Positions 59,398-64,000 of a stretch of 64,000 bases of DNA are shown here, piece after piece. The position numbers and the translations under genes are program-made. Source of the stretch: Pseudomonas sp. GM48. GTDB taxonomy: Bacteria; Pseudomonadota; Gammaproteobacteria; Pseudomonadales; Pseudomonadaceae. The first letter of the stretch is position 1; each line of letters starts with the position of its first letter. The stretch is from NCBI RefSeq assembly GCF_000282335.1, contig NZ_AKJM01000125.1, positions 32,260 through 96,259 on the forward strand, read 5' to 3'. The notes beneath the pieces were generated by a model. The model did not search any database. It was not told the origin of the DNA and worked only from the letters and a program-made list of their open reading frames with translations.

Positions 59398-59987
59398 GCC
59401 TGGCCGACGTGCATCACTGGGTGTTCGACATGGACGGCACCCTGACGGTGGCCGTGCACGATTTCGCGGCGATTCGCGTAGCCTTGGCGATTCCTGCCGA
59501 AGCCGACATCCTGACCCATCTCGCCGCATTGCCGGCCGATGAAGCCGCAGCCAAGCATGCGTGGCTGCTGGAGCACGAACGGGACCTGGCCCTCGGTTCG
59601 CAACCGGCACCGGGAGCCGTGGAGCTGGTGCGCGAGCTGGCCGGGCGCGGTTATCGCCTGGGCATTCTCACGCGCAATGCCCGGGAGCTGGCGCATGTCA
59701 CGCTGGAGGCCATTGGCCTGGCCGACTGCTTCGCGGTCGAGGACGTGCTGGGCCGTGATGAAGCACCGCCGAAGCCGCATCCGGGCGGTTTGCTGAAACT
59801 GGCCGAGGCCTGGAACGTGCCGGCGAGCGAGATGGTGATGGTGGGCGACTACCGCTTCGATCTTGATTGCGGGCGAGCGGCGGGAGCGCGGACTGTGCTG
59901 GTGAACCTGCCGGAAAATCCATGGCCGGAATTGACCGATTGGCATGCGGCGGATTGTGTCGAGTTGCGGCAGATGCTGTTGGCTTGA
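59394..59987 (+). CDS. HAD-superfamily phosphatase
   Basis: A 197-residue HAD hydrolase of the phosphoglycolate-phosphatase-like group. Motif I is VFDMDGTLT with the nucleophile and acid aspartates, motif II is GILTRNA, the lysine is in PPKPHPGGLLKL, and the final acidic motif is MVGDYRFDLDCGRAAG. A short helical cap (residues 20-75) gives specificity to a small phosphorylated metabolite, which cannot be named from sequence. It is coupled to tesB by a 4-base overlap, a pairing I recall in other Pseudomonas. A REP pair closes the unit. Confidence 0.93.
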   Translation: MSLADVHHWVFDMDGTLTVAVHDFAAIRVALAIPAEADILTHLAALPADEAAAKHAWLLEHERDLALGSQPAPGAVELVRELAGRGYRLGILTRNARELAHVTLEAIGLADCFAVEDVLGRDEAPPKPHPGGLLKLAEAWNVPASEMVMVGDYRFDLDCGRAAGARTVLVNLPENPWPELTDWHAADCVELRQMLLA

Positions 59988-60012
59988 GGAAGTGCTTGGC
60001 TGATCTGACGCC

Positions 60013-60087
60013 TTCGCGAGCAAGCCCGCTCCCACAAGGGATTTGTGAACGACACAGATCCAGTGTGGGAGCGGGCTTGCTCGCGAA
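60013..60087. repeat. REP pair, family A, inward order
   Basis: TTCGCGAGCAAGCCCGCTCC first and complement last, spacer GGATTTGTGAACGACACAGA-TCCAG. It lies between the convergent ends of the HAD and alpha/beta hydrolase genes. Confidence 0.95.
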
Positions 60088-60112
60088 GGGGTAGGCCCAG
60101 GCAATACAAGAG

Positions 60113-61072
60113 TCATTGCCCAAACAACGCCTTCTGCCCCTCCGGCGACGTAAACATCCCGTCCCCGTTATGCCCGACTCCGGGCACTTCAATCAGTTGC
60201 TGATTCAACCCTTGCGGTTGCAGCCGCTTCAGATAGTCAAAGTAAAAACGCCCGCGGGCCAATCGATAAGGTCCCTGCGCCTTGGCCTCGCAGCTTTTAT
60301 CCAGCGCCGGATGATTCGGGTCGGTGTCCTGCTGGCCCAGTAGATAAACGATGTCACGCTTGAGGTACTTTTCCTGCAGTTGAGCGGGAGTTTGTCCTTC
60401 GGCGTAAGCGGGCAAATCCGTCAGCCCATATTTCCAGCGATTGAATTGCGGGCAACCCGCGTGGCTGAAGGCCACCGGCCGGCGCTCATCGAAATAAGCA
60501 TAGGAAGACGGGTTGGCAATCACGTATCGCACCTGTACGCCAGCCGCTTCGAGAGTTGGCTGATCATGACCGAGCAACGCATAGCGCTGAACCACCTGCG
60601 CGCCGCCGGAGTGACCGGCGATGACGATTTGCTTCACATCCGGAAACTGTTGGCGGTCGCCCAGGCGGGCGATGATTTCGTCCAGTGCCTGGTAGGAGCT
60701 CAGGCGAAACGGCGCGGTGGATTCGCCGCCGGCCATCCACTCGTTGCCCTGCCAGCGTAAAACCGTGTCCGCCACCGGTTGCAGCGCAACGTCGGTTTCA
60801 TTGAGAAATTGCGGGGCGATCACCAGTGTCGTTGCACTTTGCCCGGCCAGTTCGGCCGCGTGTTCACCGCTCTGGAGATAGGTTTGCGCGTTACGCAAGC
60901 GACCGTGGAGGATGATCAGCACCCGTTCGATTTTTGCCGGGGCGGGGCTGATGCCCACCGCGATTTCACCTGATTTCAACAGCAGGCGTCCGGGACTGAT
61001 CTCCTTGACCCCATGTTCGGCGGCCTGGGACGTTGCGCATGTAAACAGAACAACCAAAAACCATTTCTTCAT
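60113..61072 (-). CDS. secreted alpha/beta-fold hydrolase
   Basis: A 319-residue exported hydrolase. MKKWFLVVLFTCATSQAAEHG is a short signal peptide, cleaved after SQA. The fold signature is RVLIILHGRLRNAQTYL (oxyanion region) and the nucleophile elbow VIAGHSGGAQVVQRYA; the catalytic histidine is probably in VPGVGHNGDGMF near the C-terminus. Three cysteines in the mature part may make a disulfide (AGCPQF, KSCEAK). It may be an esterase of the envelope; the substrate is unknown. Its start abuts the ypfJ stop with no gap, so the two are one transcript. Confidence 0.88.
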   Translation of the reverse strand: MKKWFLVVLFTCATSQAAEHGVKEISPGRLLLKSGEIAVGISPAPAKIERVLIILHGRLRNAQTYLQSGEHAAELAGQSATTLVIAPQFLNETDVALQPVADTVLRWQGNEWMAGGESTAPFRLSSYQALDEIIARLGDRQQFPDVKQIVIAGHSGGAQVVQRYALLGHDQPTLEAAGVQVRYVIANPSSYAYFDERRPVAFSHAGCPQFNRWKYGLTDLPAYAEGQTPAQLQEKYLKRDIVYLLGQQDTDPNHPALDKSCEAKAQGPYRLARGRFYFDYLKRLQPQGLNQQLIEVPGVGHNGDGMFTSPEGQKALFGQ

Positions 61073-61966
61073 TTACAGATTTTTCGCCGCAAAGGTATCG
61101 CACTGGCCAACCTGGCCTTGGGCGAAACCGGTTTTGAACCAGCGCACCCGTTGCGCTGACGTACCGTGGGTGAAGGAGTCCGGCACCACGCGGCCCTGAC
61201 CTTGTTGTTGCAAGCGATCATCGCCGATGGCGTTCGCTGCGTTCAGGGCTTCTTCGATGTCACCGGGCTCCAGCCAGTTCAGGCGTTTCTGCGCATTGTT
61301 GGCCCAGACGCCGGCCAGGCAATCGGCTTGCAGTTCCTGACGGACCAGCAAACCGCCGTCGCCTTCCATCTGCCGGCCTTGTTGGCGTGCTGCCTGAATT
61401 TTCGCGGAAACCCCAAGAAGGGTTTGCACATGGTGTCCGACTTCGTGAGCGATCACATAGGCCTGGGCGAAATCGCCCGCGGCGGAAAAGCGTTGGGACA
61501 TTTCCTGGAAGAACGCCATGTCCAGATAGACCTTCTGGTCCGTCGGGCAATAGAACGGGCCGGTCGCCGATGTGGCCAGACCACAGGCCGAATTCACGCG
61601 GTTGCTGAACAGCACCAGGGTCGGGTCTTTGTATTGACGGCCGGCCTGCTGGAAAATTGCACCCCAGGTGTCCTCGGTATCGCCGAGGATCGAACGGACG
61701 AATTCGGCCCCTTCATCATTGGCCGGTGGCGCCTTGCGAGTCTGGTTGGTAGCGGGCGCCGATTGCTGTTCCATTTGCCCGGTCAATTGCCCGAGGATTT
61801 GCAGTGGGTCCTGGCCGGTGATCCAGCCGATGCCGACGATCAGGAGGATCGCCGTCAGGCTCAAGCCCTTGCCACCGCCAAAACGCATGCCGCCGCCACC
61901 GCCGCCCATGTCATCACCACGGGCATCGACCACGTTGTCGCTGCGTCGGCCTTTTCTCCATAGCAT
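61073..61966 (-). CDS. ypfJ: YpfJ-type neutral zinc metallopeptidase
   Basis: A 297-residue protein of the zinc-metallopeptidase family of E. coli YpfJ. The start MLWRKGRRSDNVVDARGDDMGGGGGG (61966) is family-like, followed by one membrane helix (LSLTAILLIVGIGWITG). The HEXXH zinc motif is in AQAYVIAHEVGHHVQTLLG, with the third ligand probably in ELQADCLAGVWA (Glu). ACGLATSATGPFYCPTDQKVYLDMAFF is another family block. It is anchored in the inner membrane with the catalytic domain likely outside. The frame upstream to 62134 is antisense to the IclR promoter and not part of it. No physiological substrate is known. Confidence 0.92.
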   Translation of the reverse strand: MLWRKGRRSDNVVDARGDDMGGGGGGMRFGGGKGLSLTAILLIVGIGWITGQDPLQILGQLTGQMEQQSAPATNQTRKAPPANDEGAEFVRSILGDTEDTWGAIFQQAGRQYKDPTLVLFSNRVNSACGLATSATGPFYCPTDQKVYLDMAFFQEMSQRFSAAGDFAQAYVIAHEVGHHVQTLLGVSAKIQAARQQGRQMEGDGGLLVRQELQADCLAGVWANNAQKRLNWLEPGDIEEALNAANAIGDDRLQQQGQGRVVPDSFTHGTSAQRVRWFKTGFAQGQVGQCDTFAAKNL

Positions 61967-62132
61967 GTGGGAATCCTCTTCTGTTCCGGGTAAAGCTCCG
62001 TGCGATGAGTGTTGCTGCCAAGTGGGAGCGGCGCCAGTCCGGTCGTCAGACTGCCGGTTGTGCAAGTGGTTCCGAATTTTGCTTCGTGGGGCTTCTCTTC
62101 TAGAATCAGCCAAACTTTGTTTGGGACCTACC

Positions 62133-62909
62133 ATGGCTGGCAGTCAGATCGAACGTGTCTTCAGCGTGCTGGAAAGCCTGACCGGTGAACCGCAGGGTTT
62201 GCCGATGCAGACGTTGGCCGATCAATTGGATATTCCTAAAAGCGCGACTCACCGGATGCTCGCCGAACTGATCCGCCTGGGGTATGTGCGGCAGAATCCG
62301 GACAACCTGCGCTATCACTTGTCGACCAAACTGGTGGCCATGGGCTTTCGATATCTGTCTGGCAGCGGTGCGGATATCGTTCAGCCGGTGCTCGATCGTC
62401 TGGCTGGGGAAACCGGTGAACTGGTGCGTCTGGGGGTGATCCAGGGTGAGCGACAGGTCTGGATCGCCAAGTCCCAGGGGGCGCGCTCGGGCCTGCGCTA
62501 CGACCCCGACATGGGCCGCGATGCGCCTCTGTTCTACACGGCTTCCGGGCATGCGTGGCTGGCGTGCATGAGTGATGCCGAGGCGCTGTCACTGGTCGAG
62601 CGGCAAGGGACCGGGTTACCTCAAGACGTAGGGCCGAATGCGCCGCGTTCGAACATTGAGCTTCTGGAGCGGTTACGCCTGGCGCGGGAGCAAGGTTACG
62701 CGTGGGTCGAGGAAAGTTCGGCGGTGGGCACCTCGGCAATTGCCGCCGTGGTGCGTCATCCACTGGATGGTCGGGTCATCGGCGTGCTCAGCATTGCCGG
62801 GCCGAGCGCGCGAATGCCCGGCGCGCGATTGCATGAGTTGGCGCCGACCTTGTTGAAGTACGCCGAAGAGCTTTCACTGGCGAGCCAGGCGTCAGAGTTG
62901 TTCAGTTGA
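62133..62909 (+). CDS. IclR-family transcriptional regulator
   Basis: A 258-residue IclR regulator starting MAGSQIERVFSVLESLTGEPQGLPMQTLADQLDIPKSATHRMLAELIRLGYV, a winged HTH. The C-terminal effector domain contains LAGETGELVRLGVIQGERQVWIAKSQGARSGLRYDPDMGRDAPLFYTASGHAWLA and SAVGTSAIAAVVRHPLDGRVIGVLSIAGPSARM. IclR proteins bind small carboxylates and repress or activate the neighbouring transporter or catabolic gene. The neighbour here is the DMT transporter at 63035. A 5' open frame to 61668 is antisense to ypfJ. Confidence 0.92.
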   Translation: MAGSQIERVFSVLESLTGEPQGLPMQTLADQLDIPKSATHRMLAELIRLGYVRQNPDNLRYHLSTKLVAMGFRYLSGSGADIVQPVLDRLAGETGELVRLGVIQGERQVWIAKSQGARSGLRYDPDMGRDAPLFYTASGHAWLACMSDAEALSLVERQGTGLPQDVGPNAPRSNIELLERLRLAREQGYAWVEESSAVGTSAIAAVVRHPLDGRVIGVLSIAGPSARMPGARLHELAPTLLKYAEELSLASQASELFS

Positions 62910-62932
62910 GCGCGATGTCTGCTTGAATAAAC

Positions 62933-62953
62933 AGTGTGCGGTATTCGCACACT
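62933..62953 (+). terminator. terminator-like hairpin after the IclR gene
   Basis: AGTGTGCG and CGCACACT form a perfect 8-bp stem with loop GTATT, followed by TTTGTTGTGT. It starts 23 bases after the IclR stop. Termination is likely but may be partial. Confidence 0.65.
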
Positions 62954-62980
62954 TTGTTGTGTCGTTGATGTCATAAAATG

Positions 62981-62991
62981 GAACCGGGTTC
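62981..62991. promoter_or_regulatory. candidate IclR operator
   Basis: GAACC-G-GGTTC is an 11-base dyad, 43 bases before the DMT transporter start and just past a possible -10 (TAAAAT at 62974). GGAACC-type half sites are typical of IclR regulators. Confidence 0.4.
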
Positions 62992-63034
62992 TAAATTAAT
63001 TGCGTCTCGCCTCATTCCATAAAAGGACCTCGTC

Positions 63035-63919
63035 TTGTCGTCGCCCAGCAGCACTCCGCTTTCCGGCGTCAATCAGCCCTTCAAAGGGATCCTGCTGATC
63101 GTTGTCGCAACCTTCCTGTTTTCCAGCCACGACGCCTTCTCCAAATATCTCTCCGGTTTCTATCCCATTGTTATGGTGGTCTGGGCACGTTACGTGGTTC
63201 ACACCTTGCTGATGGCCGGGATTTTCCTGCCGCAATCCGGGCTGCGGGTCCTGCGTACCAAGCGGCCATTGCTTCAGTTGATCCGGGCTCTGTGTCTGCT
63301 CGGCACCAGTCTGTTTTTCACCACGGGATTGATGTACATCCCGCTGGCCGAGGCCACGTCGGTCAACTTCCTGGCGCCGGTACTGGTCACCGCGTTGTCG
63401 GTGCCGCTGCTGAAGGAGCGAGTGACGCGAGGACAATGGCTGGCAGTAATTTGCGGTTTTATCGGGGTGCTGATCATCGTTCACCCCGGGGGAGATCTGT
63501 TTACCCCGGCGGTGTTGCTGCCGTTCTGCTCGGCGCTGTTTTTCTGCTTTTATCAACTGCTGACGCGCAAGCTCAGCGAGATCGACAGCCCGACCACCAG
63601 CAACTTCTTCGCCGGCTTGTGTAACACGCTGGTGATGAGTGCGCTGGTGCCGTTCTTCTGGCAGACGCCGAACCTGGTGCATGGCGCGATGATGCTGGCG
63701 CTGGGGGCCTGCGGGATGACGGCACACCTGTTCCTGACCCAGGCTTTTCGCCTCGCGGCACCGGCGCTGCTGGCACCGTTCAGCTATTGCCAGATCATCT
63801 TCGCCGGCCTGCTGGGCTGGCTGCTGTTCTCCCATACACCGACGTTGACCACAGTGATCGGCATCGCCGTGATTTGCTGCAGCGGTTTGGCGGCAGCGTG
63901 GCAGCAAAGCCGTCGCTGA
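63035..63919 (+). CDS. EamA/DMT-family transporter
   Basis: A 294-residue membrane transporter with ten predicted helices and two EamA repeats: GILLIVVATFLFSSHDAFSKYLSGFYPIVMVVWARYVVHTLLM and LLPFCSALFFCFYQLLTRKLS. It is of the type that includes riboflavin, S-adenosylmethionine and amino-acid exporters; the substrate is not evident. It begins at a TTG (63035; MSSPSSTPLSG) with AAAAGGA nine bases upstream. IclR regulation is inferred from the adjacent gene and dyad. Sequence after its stop is the end of the window. Confidence 0.87.
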   Translation: MSSPSSTPLSGVNQPFKGILLIVVATFLFSSHDAFSKYLSGFYPIVMVVWARYVVHTLLMAGIFLPQSGLRVLRTKRPLLQLIRALCLLGTSLFFTTGLMYIPLAEATSVNFLAPVLVTALSVPLLKERVTRGQWLAVICGFIGVLIIVHPGGDLFTPAVLLPFCSALFFCFYQLLTRKLSEIDSPTTSNFFAGLCNTLVMSALVPFFWQTPNLVHGAMMLALGACGMTAHLFLTQAFRLAAPALLAPFSYCQIIFAGLLGWLLFSHTPTLTTVIGIAVICCSGLAAAWQQSRR

Positions 63920-63970
63920 AAGAGAGGCGTCAGGCCTAATGCCAGTCAGTAAAGCGCTAATGCGATCTGT

Positions 63971-64000
63971 AGCAGCTGCCGAGCCTGCGAGGCTGCGTTC
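63971..64000. repeat. start of a third repeat class, cut by the window end
   Basis: TGTAGCAGCTGCCGAGCCTG and the following CGAGGCTGCG resemble another extragenic repeat of fluorescent pseudomonads (TGTAGGAGCTGCCG type). Only about 30 bases are visible. Confidence 0.45.

Noticed and set aside
9995..60087. Repeated 20-24 base units considered as a CRISPR array
   Set aside because: Units are scattered over 50 kb as inverted pairs, not tandem direct repeats with unique spacers, and no cas genes are present.

Overview
This is a GC-rich, tightly packed stretch of a Pseudomonas chromosome, most likely of the P. fluorescens group. The evidence is close recognisable homologues of Pseudomonas core genes in a familiar order, plus two abundant families of extragenic palindromes typical of that group. 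The window is almost entirely chromosomal core: no rRNA, tRNA, prophage, insertion sequence or CRISPR array was seen.

Layout. 1-8846 (+) is the cell-elongation and lipoate block: rlmH (5' end outside the window), mrdA (PBP2), rodA, mltB, rlpA, dacC, ybeD, lipB, lipA. It makes and remodels the peptidoglycan of the rod wall and lipoylates 2-oxoacid dehydrogenases. 9020-11422 holds an LD-carboxypeptidase and a second, lipoprotein-type lytic transglycosylase. 11484-16283 (-) is leuS-lptE-holA followed by arfA, the backup ribosome rescue factor, whose coding end contains a strong hairpin. 16565-23303 holds a small unknown gene, a DUF218 gene, and the minus-strand set miaB, phoH-like, ybeY, corC, lnt. 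23437-27474 has a DUF1820 gene, a Sel1 protein and thiD-thiE-hemL. 27859-33652 carries the hybrid sensor kinase ladS, an AidB-like acyl-CoA dehydrogenase and amn (AMP nucleosidase). 33724-40729 holds rluE, DUF2788, an Lrp-type regulator, a structured non-coding interval ending in an intrinsic terminator (candidate small RNA), an N/Q-rich secreted protein, a cation-efflux transporter, a lipoprotein and hrpB.

40888-47913 is the most accessory-looking part: a LysR regulator divergent from an aldehyde dehydrogenase and a class III aminotransferase, then a NitT/TauT-type ABC importer. Together they look like an uptake and oxidation route for an amine or omega-amino acid, substrate unknown. 48044-63919 returns to housekeeping and small accessory genes: an EEP-family phosphohydrolase, a YciC-type membrane protein, DUF2076, a NYN-domain protein next to a DEDDh exonuclease, an Lrp regulator divergent from a YedA-like exporter, rhlE, a YhiN-like flavoprotein, an HDAC-like deacetylase, a GNAT acetyltransferase, tesB, a HAD phosphatase, a secreted alpha/beta hydrolase, a YpfJ-type zinc metallopeptidase, an IclR regulator and a DMT transporter.

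At least 16 palindromic repeat pairs of two families sit in the intergenic gaps, mostly at gene 3' ends, and mark transcription-unit borders. No wholly new multi-gene system was found. The best leads are the arfA hairpin (a likely nonstop-mRNA switch), the candidate small RNA near 35400-35590, the amine module, and the NYN/exonuclease pair.
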